Part shown: positions 26,869 through 36,227 of the stretch, one piece after another
How the letters are laid out: the number at the start of each line of letters is the position of its first letter
How positions within the stretch are numbered: position 1 is the stretch's first letter
Assembly: GCA_001247695.2 (NCBI GenBank)
Contig: LGRX02015961.1
Span: 1 to 36,602 of the forward strand
Source: Cymbomonas tetramitiformis
Lineage: Eukaryota > Chlorophyta > Pyramimonadophyceae > Pyramimonadales > Pyramimonadaceae
Length of the DNA: 36,602 nucleotides
Reading direction: 5' to 3'
Notes under the pieces: generated by a model
Databases searched by the model: none
The model's input: the letters and a program-made list of their open reading frames with translations, nothing else
What the model was told of the DNA's origin: nothing
Made by a program: the position numbers and the translations under genes

Positions 26869-26962
26869 CGCTTGATTGTTACACTTGTGTGTGCCGTTCA
26901 ACAGCACAGTGTTTATTTGATATATTGTATAATATTTGTGGGCTCGCACTTCAGCCCTAACA
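26869..26962 (+). repeat. Remnant 3' LTR of the chromovirus (94 bp matching the 5' LTR end)
   Basis: Six differences from 16544-16637 in 94 bp, ending ...CAGCCCTAACA before the TCAAT duplication. The preceding 26584-26868 does not match the first 507 bp of the 5' LTR, so the U3 part is missing or replaced. Confidence 0.65.
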
Positions 26963-27331
26963 TCAATGGTGGTTCGTGGTACCCTTCCCGGCAGTAAAGC
27001 TCAGCAGAATGGCCAGTCCGGGGTGTTCTTCTGGGCTCATTGCCACGCCATCATGATGAAGAACGAGGGCACGGGGTATCGTCGTGATCTTTGTGCTCGT
27101 CTTGGCATCGACCCCCCCGAGAGCATGTACGCCTTGGATGAACGATTGCAACGGCAGAAGGAGAGGGCCGCCGCGCTACGGGTCACTCAGCCAGTGAAGA
27201 GGAAACGCAAGGTGGTGAGGGATGCCAAGAGTGCACGCAATGACCCGATAGAGGAGAGGTTTGGGTACGCTACCCAGGTGGGCTTCGACCACGATAGCCG
27301 AGGGAAGGTTCTTGATGCTTCACATGACTAG
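26963..27331 (+). pseudogene. Mutator-like transposase, C-terminal part
   Basis: It resumes the transposase after the chromovirus: RGTLPGSKAQQNGQSGVFFWAHCHAIMMKNEG, matching the segment after NESYNS in this family, then a Lys/Arg-rich tail (PVKRKRKVVRDAKSARND) that may be a nuclear localisation signal. It ends at a TAG. It is continuous in frame with exon 3 once the insertion and one TSD copy are discounted. Confidence 0.72.
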
Positions 27332-27427
27332 GATGCTACTAGGATCACGATTAGAGCTCGATACGAGAGCAGTAACATAATTATTCTGTTTTTTGACATA
27401 TTACCACTGCTGATATGAACATGTGTA

Positions 27428-27709
27428 GCTCTCAAAAACGCAACATGACCCCCATTTTTTTTGGGATATTCCATTTGATATATGAATAACGATGCTCAAA
27501 ATTGATTTTTAGCAAATTTGTTGGAACCATTTTCGAGAAATCAATTTTTTGACCCTCAATTTCCAGAATCTGGTACCCCCAGGAGGTCAAATATCGATTT
27601 CTCGAAAATGGTTCCAACAAATTTCCTCCTGATTTTTTTTAAGACTCATAACACATATATCAATTGGAATATCAAAAAAAAGGGGGGGTCATGTTGAGTT
27701 TTTGAGAGC
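27428..27709. mobile_element. Foldback MITE with arms of about 115-130 bp
   Basis: 282 bp. The left arm begins GCTCTCAAAAACGCAACATG and the right arm ends with its near-complement. The arms stay alignable through AAATTTGTTGGAACCATTTT to about 27555 and 27590, leaving a short centre. TA flanks both ends (27426-27427 and 27710-27711), consistent with Tc1/mariner-type insertion. No coding frame. The transcript would form a long imperfect hairpin, a possible small-RNA source. Confidence 0.8.
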
Positions 27710-27711
27710 TA

Positions 27712-28984
27712 CCGGTGCATATGCGGGAAAACGTCATTTTGCAGTTCTGCGAAATTTAGATCGGTAAATCGACCATAACTTACACGAAAAAAGTTTCCCC
27801 CATGAATTCAGCTGAAAATTTGTATCTTGGGGAACATTTTGCGCCATGTGGGACCTTCTAATTCGAAATACTCGATTTTCTACATTTAATTGAAATAAAT
27901 ACCCAAAACAGCCCCAAAGTCACGGCACCCTACCGCTAAATTTCATTCTATAAACTGGTGACAGTCGTGAGTCGGCCGACGCGACGCACCGCACCGTGAC
28001 GTGACGTGACACCAAACCATAGAATCGGTCTGACAACACTGGACAAGACATGAGGTGAGAGCAGAAGTTGAGAGGCACAACAGCTACGCATCTTTCTTAA
28101 CGTTTACCTTTACGTCAAGAAGCCTCCTGCCTTCGCTTCGCTTCGGGCCCCGGGGGTAAATCTCGCTCGCAACACGGGACAGTCAGCTGATAAATTCGGT
28201 ATTAAGCATTAACGCAAAATAAGTTTTTGTAAGCTGCGCACCTAACCAGAAGCCCAAAAGCTTCCTCAGTAGACACACAGGCTGCACTCTTTGTTCGCTT
28301 GAAAGACGTTCGAATCTTGAGAAGGCACACATTAATTATATGTTTGACTTGTAGGCGCTTCAAGCCGGCTGCTGAAACCTTGTCTACAAGAATTGGATGT
28401 AAAAATCCTGGCTATCGACCCGGGTGTTGCATTAGTTGAACAGATTATTCTCTGTCTCATCAAACATGGGGTAGTTGGCTGCTCGCAACCGGGTTTCTCC
28501 CCTACTGCATTCTTTGCATAACTGATTCCAGGAAGTTTCCAGAGTTTCCTTTTCTGGGCCGATAAATACATACCGATATACACGGTACCGTCCTTCAGGT
28601 AGGACTCCTTTCGCCTTTTCCGCCCGCCTCTCACTTGAGATTTGAACGCGATCCTGTTCCATAGTTTTTTCGTTTCACCTGGCTCTCTGCATATTTTTTT
28701 GGTAAGGAAAGGTTGTGATATTTTTCGCTTTAGTTCCCTCGCATTCGTCATTCTCAAGCAGCGTGAAGCTCCTTTATGCTACTTTATGGTTTCTGTTGTG
28801 AAGGTAATTTGATGATAAGTGTAACATTCAGTATGTCACAATACGTCTGATATTGGAAGTGACGCCATCCTAGAGACTCCACGTTTCTCCCCGGCTGTGA
28901 ACGGGATTGAATACAGTCCCCTTTCTTATGTAGAAGATTTGCTTCGCAAGTGTTGAGAGAATCGCGCAACCCTCGGATTCAAGT
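27712..28984. other. Intergenic stretch without a supported gene
   Basis: AT-rich up to about 27950, then mixed. A short GTGAC repeat (about 27990-28010) and a CTTCG repeat with a GC-rich patch (28125-28160) are present. Open frames on the minus strand (28332-28757 and 28432-28662) overlap each other in different frames; the second, with a segment EGRYRVYRYVFIGPEKETLE, has the better composition, but I recognise no family. Confidence 0.45.
28432..28662 (-). CDS. Small minus-strand open frame, unknown
   Basis: 76 codons of mixed, protein-like composition: charged N-terminal helix, then a Tyr-rich strand, then a CKEC pair. No domain recognised and no strong splice signal. It could be an exon of a decayed gene or chance. 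Confidence 0.18.
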   Translation of the reverse strand: MEQDRVQISSERRAEKAKGVLPEGRYRVYRYVFIGPEKETLETSWNQLCKECSRGETRLRAANYPMFDETENNLFN

Positions 28985-29080
28985 TTGCCGGTGCATGCTA
29001 ACACTTCCTCCACTTCCTCCCGGGCAGCTCGACTCGGATCCCTCGGACCTCACAGCTCGTGCACGAAAGGTCTGGCGATG

Positions 29081-29263
29081 GCAGCCATGGGTGGAAAGGA
29101 AAAGCGGAAGAAATTCAGTGGCTTGCTAAATAAATTTTCCGAGACGCGCATCAAAGTGACCCAGCGTTTAGATTCGCATGCGAATTTCAAAGGCGACTCT
29201 GATCACATTTCGGGCGTCGAAAACCAGAACCATCCGGCAAAGGGCGCAGCTTCCAACAGCAGG
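29081..29263 (+). CDS. Candidate first exon of a GC-rich host gene
   Basis: Open from ATG at 29081 (or 29090): a basic start (GGKEKRKKFSGLLNKFSE) and then polar sequence. CAG followed by GTTATG at 29264 is a possible but weak donor. The frame stays open to 29470, so the end is uncertain. It would be the 5' end of the plus-strand gene suggested by the segments downstream. Confidence 0.25.
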
Positions 29264-29513
29264 TTATGCATCTGCCGAGGCCCATCTCGTTCGTTAGTCT
29301 TTGCGACCCACTCATCCCCCAATCTTTGTCACTTTTTGCCGTTCCGTGCACGCGTTGAACGTGTCCACTTGAATAACCAGGGCGGAAGCTTGCTCCAGTG
29401 TATCGGCAGCCCTGAGGCGTGTGGTGTTCGGCTCCCACTCGTACCAGGTATGGGGACATGGACGTTATGATGCCTACGTTATCGCTTTCGGCAAATATCA
29501 ACGACCTGCCAGC

Positions 29514-29640
29514 ATCGCAGAAGCGGGGGCAGGCCTTCCTGTCAGTACTGCACCAGGTGCGTATGCCTGTCATGCCTGTCATCGCAGAAGCGGGGGCAGG
29601 CCTTCCTGTCAGTACTGCACCAGGTGCGTATGCCTGTCAT
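29514..29640 (+). repeat. 67-bp tandem duplication containing a possible 36-nt mini-exon
   Basis: The 60-bp sequence 29514-29573 is repeated without change at 29581-29640. Each copy has ATCGCAG, 36 nt encoding KRGQAFLSVLHQ, and the donor GTGCGTATG. The duplication is recent, since the copies are identical. Confidence 0.6.
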
Positions 29641-29699
29641 CGTAACTTGGGTCAGATGAACTCGCTCCACGGTGCTGTGGAAATTTCCCTCTGGTGGTG

Positions 29700-29770
29700 A
29701 GGAGAGGTGGGGAGCTGCGGCGAGTGAGGAGAGCTAGGGAGCTGCGGCGAGTGAGGAAAGGTTGGGAGCT
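29700..29770. repeat. 27-bp repeat GAGCTGCGGCGAGTGAGGA
   Basis: Two copies, at 29712 and 29739, with a partial third start at 29766. Purine-rich; no function recognised. Confidence 0.5.
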
Positions 29771-29807
29771 CTCTTGAATTTTGAGTTTAGGCATCATGAC
29801 ATCGCAG

Positions 29808-30083
29808 GCACAGGCGAGGCGATTTCCCAGCACAACGTCCAGTGTCGAGGAGGCAACCCCAGACGAGGCCGAAACGAAGGAGAAAGTCGAGCAGTCTGCT
29901 GTGCCGGCGCCGCCCAAAGTGCCTCTCACCAGCGAGACCGGTGCGGCGCCGTTCACAGGAGAGGAGCTTCACTGCCCAGAAACCGGTACCTGCTCGATCC
30001 TGCGTGCGCGCTGCCTTGTTACAGAGGCATGCGTGGAAGGAGATTGCAAGCTAGCATTTTCTTGCTCTTGGCTTAGGTGTAAG
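29808..30083 (+). CDS. Candidate exon, acidic then Cys-rich
   Basis: An ATCGCAG acceptor precedes 29808 and the phase-0 donor AAG|GTGCGT follows 30083, giving 92 codons within a long open frame (29781-30551). The N-terminal half is Glu/Thr/Ala-rich (EEATPDEAETKEKVEQ). The C-terminal half has Cys at several positions (LHCPETGTC, EGDCKLAFSC). No family recognised. An unspliced reading to 30551 (ATG at 29796) adds a hydrophobic segment (VALLGLTALWPAV) and remains possible. Confidence 0.35.
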
Positions 30084-30651
30084 GTGCGTGACGTGGCTCG
30101 GACAGGAGCTCTGGTGCCGGTGGCAGCTGCGAAGAAGATGCTTGATCCTCTCGAGGAGCTGAAGAGTCGCCTTCTCAACTTCTACCCAAAGGTCAATCAT
30201 CCGTCTTTCGGCCACATACCAATTGAGCCTGTGGCACTGCTGGGTCTGACCGCCTTGTGGCCCGCTGTGTGTGGTCTACGTGTGCAAACAATCAGCATCT
30301 CGAGCTCCTCGAAGGGGATGCAGAGGCTGCGAGTCCCGGCGGGAGGTGCTTTGCACGATTCTGAGCCGGGGGCCACGCAGAGGAGGGCCTTGGAGCTTGT
30401 CACGCTTGGGGATCTTCCGGGCGCACTTTTGACTGCATTGCTGCGTCCGCTCTGGTTTGTCACGAAAGGACTTTTCAAAATAAAGCCTTTATCCGGTGGT
30501 GCCTCTGGCGATTCTCTTGCGTGCGGTCTCCGGTCTGATCGCAAGCGCTGAGTACAGCTCGATGCATACCCGCTGAATGGGGGCTTTGGACCGCCGAGTA
30601 TTTCGAAGGAATCTAGAATGACGTGGAGGAGTTGGAAGGTGCCCTGGGCAG

Positions 30652-30747
30652 GGGGTGGAAGTGAAGGAGCTGCTGACCCATCTCAAGCTGCCTGGGGCTG
30701 CCGGACGCAAGCCGAACTGGATGACCAACCTCCAGAACCATATCGCA
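30652..30747 (+). CDS. Candidate exon, weak donor
   Basis: After a CAG at 30649-30651 the frame reads GVEVKELLTHLKLPGAAGRKPNWMTNLQNHI, a plausible helix-forming segment. The frame continues without a canonical GT donor; GC at 30748 would be a non-canonical one. Low support. Confidence 0.2.
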
Positions 30748-31478
30748 GGCACGCCCCTCGGCTATCCCCTCCCCTCCCTTCCCGCTCCCCCTCTTGGGTG
30801 CGCTCGGTCAGATCCCGTCGCATTGCTCCCCCGTCACGAGCTCACGGAGCGCACAGCCTGCTTGCCTGGTAAAGAGTTTACTGGGAGCCCCCTGGTTCAC
30901 CTCCGCAGCACTCTCCCAGTTCACCTGGAGCTGCATAAACGCCCTCTCCGTTGCCAACTCCCACAGCAGCAGCGCTTTGCCCTGCGGCATTTCTCCTCGG
31001 TCTGGTTGGGTTCTGTCACCCTGCCTCCCCGCGGTTACGAAGCTCTTCACACGTCTATCGAGCGATCTTTTCAAACAACTCTACGTTGATTTACGAAGCG
31101 CCGCACGGTAATAATGCTCCAAGGTAGACAAGCCAAGCGTCTGGACCAGCGGTGTACCACGCAACGAGATACAGCTGCCTGTGCACAGCCACCAGCCGGG
31201 GTGGAGCTGTCCCTGTGGCCTGGCTTGATGCTAGGGCCGGGCTGGCCCCTGGTCAGCCTCGCACGGCTCCCCTGGGGCTGACCGCGGCCGAAGCAGCCGT
31301 CTGCATCACAGGGCTCGGAAAAAGTGTCTCGAGTGGAGCCTCCACAACCGAGCTTGTGTGCTGGGGCAGTTGTCGCAGTCTACCCCCCGCCACACCACCC
31401 CTTGGAGTGACCACATTACCGAAGAGAAGGAAATGATTGGCTGAAGGGCGGCCTCTGTCCGCCACAGGCGATCTCCAG

Positions 31479-31625
31479 CGGCTGAACGCACGGGATAAGC
31501 GCATCTGCACGCCGACCTTCCGCGTGCTTCTTCCCGACTTCCGGGTGAATCTGCCGCCGATGCGACCAGGGCAGCCCTTGCCTTTTGGCCAGCAGATGCA
31601 ACGAGCCGCGATCCAGGCACTTCAG
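31479..31625 (+). CDS. Candidate exon ending CTTCAG|GTACGAGT
   Basis: 49 codons, phase 0 at both ends: RLNARDKRICTPTFRVLLPDF ... PFGQQMQRAAIQALQ. The donor CAG|GTACGAGT is a strong match to the consensus. Pro-rich centre and an amphipathic helix at the end. Unknown function. Confidence 0.35.
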
Positions 31626-31856
31626 GTACGAGTCGCTCGGAACTCGAAATCTCATCTTCTGCACAAGCGACGGCGGTGTGTGGCCCGCATCCTGAGCTCC
31701 GTGCCTGTTTGCCGTCTGCTCCAGCGCCTGGATAGACGTCAGCCTCACGTCCTATTGGCCCCCGCCGTGTGAAGCTCAGCGAGCCCGCGGCCTGCTGAGC
31801 TAGGCTCCACTACTTGCCGGGCCTGCAGACGGCGGGAATGTGGAGGGTGCCCTCAG

Positions 31857-32048
31857 GGGCTGCACGCTGACGTGGCGGGCTCGGTCCGAGGCGGCCGGCT
31901 GGTGCTTAAGAACGCCGGCGACCTCGTGAAGAAGTCCTCCTTGCCGCTCGCACTCCAGCCCGTGACCGACAGCCTCGCCGTGACCAAGGCCGCCGTGACG
32001 AAGCCCCGCGCCTCCGCGAATGCTTTGCTCGGGGCGGCCGCTACCCAG
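31857..32048 (+). CDS. Candidate exon, Ala/Lys/Leu-rich helix
   Basis: 64 codons, phase 0 at both ends, from a CAG at 31854-31856 to the donor CAG|GTGTGTG. The sequence (RLVLKNAGDLVKKSS, then VTDSLAVTKAAVTKP, ASANALLGAAATQ) suggests amphipathic helices with heptad- or undecad-like spacing of Val/Leu/Ala. This recalls lipid-surface or coat-type helices, but that is only composition. Confidence 0.35.
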
Positions 32049-32459
32049 GTGTGTGCATGGGCGACGCTCAGGGCTGGGGAGCCGGAGGGTGTGAGGCATC
32101 TTTGGGTGCTTTGAACGCCACTGGACCGACCGTTGATCCAGTGGTAGCCCTGAGTCATACTTGAACAACTCTTGGCAAAGCTGCTTGCATTGCAAAACAG
32201 CGCTGGTGTGAAGCGGGCGCCCTTCAGGGGATTCACCATCCTTCTGGCGCAGCTTCTGCACCCACCCCCCGATGCTTGCCCTGTCGGGTAGAGTGAGGCC
32301 GTTCCCAGGAGTGCTAGCCTGCTCATCCGGGGCTCACCCGGGGCTCACCCCCCTGTCGCAGGTCTTGTGTCGCACAGTGCCGAGCCACCCTCCACGCCGA
32401 TTCTCCGTACCCCCCACTCAGTGGAGTGTTGCGCGGCGATGGTACAGGTCCGGCACCAG

Positions 32460-32591
32460 GTGCACAGATTGCAGGCAGGCGCTCAAAGTGCCGGCCAAGC
32501 TGCCGGCGCCGGAGGGACACGGGTGCAGCCAAAGGCAGCGCAGGTGCAGCAGGAGAAGCCGCGGTTCCTCCTGGGCAAGCCGCACTCGGAG
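32460..32591 (+). CDS. Candidate exon ending CGGAG|GTGAGT
   Basis: 44 codons of Gln/Ala-rich sequence (VHRLQAGAQSAGQAAGAGG ... AAQVQQEKPRFLLGKPHSE), phase 0 at both ends. The donor is consensus GTGAGT. An upstream acceptor at 32447 is an equally good start in the same phase. Confidence 0.33.
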
Positions 32592-32765
32592 GTGAGTCGC
32601 CCGGCGGAGCAGCGCGCTCAAGCCACACCGCCAGCCGTCTCTTTCCATTCCGCCCGTGCTGTTCCCAGTACCCCTATTGATGCCCCCTATCTCCTCCTCT
32701 TCAGGCGCCACATCAGCATCACGCCCTATGCGCTCCCTTTGGCATAACTGGAGTCATCCGGGCAG

Positions 32766-33050
32766 CGCCTGTTGGAGGAGTGTGGATGGGGTATGACCGG
32801 GGGTGGTATGGGTGCTGTGACGGGGCAGCAGGCGAAGCCGGGGTCCAAGGTCCGCGAGGAGAAGGGCGGGCCGGCATCAGGGATTCTTGGGCACCTGGCG
32901 GCAGCGGCAGTGCAGCGCGTGATGCCGCCAGAGAAGCTGGCATCGGGCAAGCCCGAGGGCATTGCCGGGGCTGGGCAGGCCATCGCGCACGTGGCGGAGA
33001 CCAAAGTGATGGGAGGCATGAGTTCTGTCCTGGGCACGGCGCGGGATCAG
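32766..33050 (+). CDS. Candidate exon, Gly/Ala-rich
   Basis: 95 codons from a CAG at 32763-32765 to the donor CAG|GTGGGT, phase 0 at both ends. GMTGGGMGAVTGQQAKPG is followed by ILGHLAAAAVQRVMPPEKLA and GAGQAIAHVAETKVMGGMSS. The mix of Gly-rich linkers and short helices is like the exon at 33911-34255, suggesting one protein. Confidence 0.37.
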
Positions 33051-33249
33051 GTGGGTTGCCCGGGGGGGATGGGGGTGGTTTATGCGGTTGCCGGGTGATC
33101 AAGGGCCTCGCTGCATGTGGGGCGCCCCTTGCTCGTGTGGCCGTGGCAAGCGCCAGCAGGCTTCAGGTGTCGCGCGGTGACCAGATGAAGCTCTGCCACC
33201 GCGTGCACTCGGGCATCTTGGGCCGTGGTTGGCCTGTGCCCAGTCGGGA

Positions 33250-33650
33250 GGATCTGTCAGAATGGGCCAGGGTTGCGCGAAGGGCGTGTTGAGGAGATCT
33301 GTCAGAATGGGCCAGGGTTGCGCGAAGGGCGTGTTGAGGGGATCTGTCAGAATGGGCCAGGGTTGCGCGAAGGGCGTGTTGAGGGGATCTGTCAGAATGG
33401 GCCAGGGTTGCGCGAAGGGCGTGTTGGAGGGGATCTGTCAGAATGGGCCAGGGTTGCGCGGGGCGTGTTGAGGGGATCTGTCAGAATGGGCCAGGGTGCG
33501 CCGAAGGGCGTGTTGAGGGGATCTGTCAGAATGGGCCAGGGTTGCGCGAAGGGCGTGTTGAGGAGTCAGAATGGGCCAGGGTTGCGCGCGTGTCTAGGGA
33601 TCTGTCAGAATGGGCCAGGGTTGCGCGAAGGGCGTGTTGAGGGGATCTTT
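33250..33650. repeat. 45-bp minisatellite, about nine units
   Basis: Units contain ATCTGTCAGAATGGGCCAGG and then GTTGCGCGAAGGGCGTGTTG. The first ones start at 33251, 33296, 33341 and 33386 (exact 45-bp spacing); later ones have 1-12-bp indels. It lies between two candidate exons, so probably intronic. Because 45 is a multiple of three, long open frames (such as 33225-33671) cross it and are artefacts. Confidence 0.88.
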
Positions 33651-33910
33651 TATCTGAAGGCTGAAGGCTGAAGGCATTCACCCTGCATGGTGCTGGGCGG
33701 GAGGGAAGTGCGATGGCTCGTGAAAGACATCGATAGGACCAGCCTCGGGTAGCATGCCTTGCCAAGATCCGCGTGTACGGGGCGCACTTTGTCAGAGATG
33801 GGCATCTGGTGAACCTCTGAAGGTTGGACGAGCTGTGGGAGGGGTGCCTGGAAGGAGGCTGCCTCTCAGTGTCGGAGGTGAGCTGCGCGAGGGGGGAGGG
33901 GGGCGTGCAG

Positions 33911-34255
33911 GTGAAGCTTGTGAGCAGTGGGGCTTGTGCGCTGAAGGATTTGACCAAAGGCACTCTGAACAGTATCGTGGGCGGAGCCGTTGGCCGTGCC
34001 AGTGTGGGGCCTGCGACCTCGGATGTGGGCGCTGCGTCGTCGGTGGCGGCGCCGGGCCCCGGCGCCGCCTCCGGATGGCGCACGAAGCTGATGGGAAGCG
34101 TCGCGGGTAATGCCCGTGAAGCCATGGCCGCCGTTGGGAGCCAGGTTCTTCGAACCATGGAGGGCGGACGGCAGCTGACCTCTGCGGCAGCACCCGCTGC
34201 AGCCCATGGCGGCCTCGATGCCTCGCAGCTGAGCCAGGCGGTGAGCATCACAGAG
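33911..34255 (+). CDS. Candidate exon, Ala/Gly/Val-rich
   Basis: 115 codons, phase 0 at both ends, between a GTGCAG acceptor and the donor GAG|GTGCGT. VKLVSSGACALKDLTKG, TLNSIVGGAVGRASVG, an Ala/Pro-rich linker, then WRTKLMGSVAGNAREAMAAV and TMEGGRQLTS. This is the longest and most protein-like of the set. Same style as 31857-32048 and 32766-33050. Confidence 0.4.
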
Positions 34256-34345
34256 GTGCGTCGGCTCGGCATGCCCATGCAGGCCTCATGTGGCAGTCTC
34301 CGGGGGGGAGAGGGGGTAGATTCGATGGTGGGACGGGGAGTTTAG

Positions 34346-34760
34346 GACAATGTACACTGCATTCTGGGTGTGTTGCAATGACATGCACCCTCTTCCTCAC
34401 CCCCTTCCCTAAGTGGTGTTGACTGAAACCCCTGTGCTTGACGTGATGACGTCTAACAGCCCACGCCTGTAATGAGATAGCATGCGTTTTCTCCCTCCCC
34501 CGGGGTCCAGCAGTCAAGCTAGCCGTTACGGCTTGCACCCCGGGTTCACCTCCACAAGTCCTTGCTCGCAGTGCAGTCACCATTGCAACACATCCACCGG
34601 TTGGAATGCGGTTGTGATCCGACGCCCTTAGATGGTCCAAGCTAGGCAGCCCGTGGTCGCTAGGTGATGCTTGAGAGCTCTGGGATGCTGCCGCACGCCT
34701 CGGCCGAGTTCCGTGGCTGGCTGCCGCTGCTTCGGCGCATGCTAGGAAAACAGTAAACTT
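34346..34760. other. Intergenic or intronic, nothing recognised
   Basis: No exon-like segment with a good donor and no repeat seen. Confidence 0.4.
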
Positions 34761-34803
34761 TCATGCAGTGTTAATCACAGAGAGGCCAAAAGTACAAATT
34801 CTG

Positions 34804-34842
34804 ACAGTATGACTGTATGATTGTATGACTGTATGACTGTGC
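34804..34842. repeat. TGACTGTATGACTGTA microsatellite
   Basis: About four imperfect 8-bp units (GACTGTAT) with a trailing GACTGTGCTGACAG. Confidence 0.6.
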
Positions 34843-35185
34843 TGACAGAGTACAGTACCATGTGTATATGTAGACAGAGCAATGATGACAATGAGTCTGC
34901 AAGAGACAGAAGATCAATTCAAAATGTACACAGTATCTGTCACAGAACACAAGAGTACAAGTACGATTACAGTAGAAGCTATGACTGAGTAACAGTAAGC
35001 TTAGACAGAGAATACACCTGTGTGATATAAAGCACTGACTGTAACTCACAAAACACTTTTTCAGATTTATATGATTCAACTGTGTGTGTGTGTGAGTTCG
35101 ACTGTGTCCATGTTGTGTGGTGTGACTGCATTCATGACATAACCATGGACCAACAGGTCCCATCCATCGACCGGGAGCCACTGGG

Positions 35186-35850
35186 GGGCATGCCAGCAGG
35201 GTCCGCTTACTCCGTTACCCAGAGACCAACAATTGTTGGGCGATGATCGGGCACATCGTATCATCCTTCCATGCTGCCTTGCATCTGGGTTGGGAATATG
35301 TATGAGTTTGTGGTATCTTGTCACGGCCCCGCCCTGCTCTTGATTTGCTTTTCACATCCACTGGGATGATGATGGGCTGGCTTTTGTTGGCCGATCTCAT
35401 GCCGTTCAGTGTGTGCATCTTGACATGCCAGCAGGGTCCGCTTACTCCGTTACCCAGAGACCAACAATTGTTGGGCGATGATCGGTCACATCGTATCATC
35501 CTTCCATGCTGCCTTGCATCTGGGTTGGGAATATGTACGAGTTTGTGGTATCTTGTCACGGCCCCGCCCTGCTCTTGATTTGCTTTTCACATCCACTGGG
35601 ATGATGATGGGCTGGCTTTTGTTGGCCGATCTCATGCCGTTCAGTGTGTGTTTCCTGCGGACAGTTGTTTGGCGACGATCGGTCACATCGTATCATCTTT
35701 CCATGCTGCTTTGCATTTGGGTTGGGAATATGTATGCGTTTGTGGTATCTTGTCACGGCCCCGCCCTGCTCTTGATTTGCTTTTCACATCCACTGGGATG
35801 ATGATGGGCTGGCTTTTGTTGGCCGATCTCATGCCGTTCAGTGTGTGTGA
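35186..35850. repeat. 235-bp tandem repeat, three copies
   Basis: CGATGATCGG followed by CACATCGTATCATCCTTCCA recurs at 35241 and 35476, and a diverged copy at 35673 has lost about 40 bp from its left side. Copies 1 and 2 are almost identical. Each includes CGGCCCCGCCCTGCTCTTGA and CACATCCACTGGGATGATGA. Open frames on both strands repeat with the unit and are not taken as genes. Confidence 0.85.
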
Positions 35851-35916
35851 GTTCGTACACATTCAACTAATGTTATGCATGAGTATGCAAACTAAGTAGA
35901 AGTTGATTATCCTACA

Positions 35917-35958
35917 TGCCAGCATCGGGCCCCCGTGTGTCGTGGAGGGCCGATGCTG
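35917..35958. other. GC-rich hairpin CCAGCATCGG...CCGATGCTGG
   Basis: A 10-bp perfect stem, extendable by GCC/GGC with one bulge, and a loop of about 15 nt, directly after the tandem repeat. Confidence 0.55.
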
Positions 35959-36021
35959 GGCCACTGGGCTGCAAGTCGCCGCATCGATTTGCAAGAAAAT
36001 GTGTTTTTTTGTTCACTCTCA

Positions 36022-36052
36022 TCCCCCCTTATGATATTCGGATAAGGGGGGA
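36022..36052. other. Hairpin TCCCCCCTTAT / ATAAGGGGGGA
   Basis: A perfect 11-bp stem with a 9-nt loop (GATATTCGG). It lies upstream of the last candidate exon; function unknown. Confidence 0.6.
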
Positions 36053-36227
36053 CTCTGCCCACCTGCGAGCCTGAAGCTGCGGTCATGCCACAGGGAGTCA
36101 CGTCACCAAGGGACGCCCTGGCGAGGCTCCCTGCAGTGCTTCGCGCGCGCTGCGGGCATCGCTGCGCAGGAGGTGGCGCCACGTGGGCTATGCGCGGAGT
36201 GATGGGATGGTGGCCTGGCCGACGCAG

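Larger units (their letters stand above)
16037..26962 (+). mobile_element. Ty3/gypsy chromovirus inserted in the Mutator transposase gene, TSD TCAAT
   Basis: The element starts TGTCAGGG right after TCAAT (16032-16036) and ends CCCTAACA right before TCAAT (26963-26967). Joining the flanks restores the transposase reading frame (Asn-Ser-Met-Val-Val-Arg), which confirms the borders. The last 94 bp of each end match at 88 of 94 positions. It contains gag, a slip site, pol with an intron and a chromodomain, plus two nested hAT-like insertions. Net of those two insertions the element is about 9.5 kb, with an unusually long (3.2 kb) AT-rich leader before gag. Confidence 0.85.

Noticed and set aside
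26593..26962. A 370-bp 3' LTR starting TGATCC after a purine-rich AGAAGCGGGAAA
   Set aside because: Attractive start and tract, but the first 275 bp have no match in the 5' LTR, so it cannot be supported as the LTR start.
28332..28757. 141-codon minus-strand ORF
   Set aside because: It overlaps another, better-composed frame on the same strand and shows no domain; kept only as a note in the intergenic entry.
33250..33650. CRISPR array
   Set aside because: Units are contiguous 45-bp tandem copies without unique spacers, and the genome is eukaryotic.
31857..34255. Perilipin- or apolipoprotein-like protein for the Ala/Val-rich candidate exons
   Set aside because: Only composition and amphipathic spacing suggest it; no recognisable motif, and the exon structure is unproved.
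36022..36052. Bacterial-type terminator
   Set aside because: The stem is perfect but not followed by a T-run, and the context is eukaryotic.
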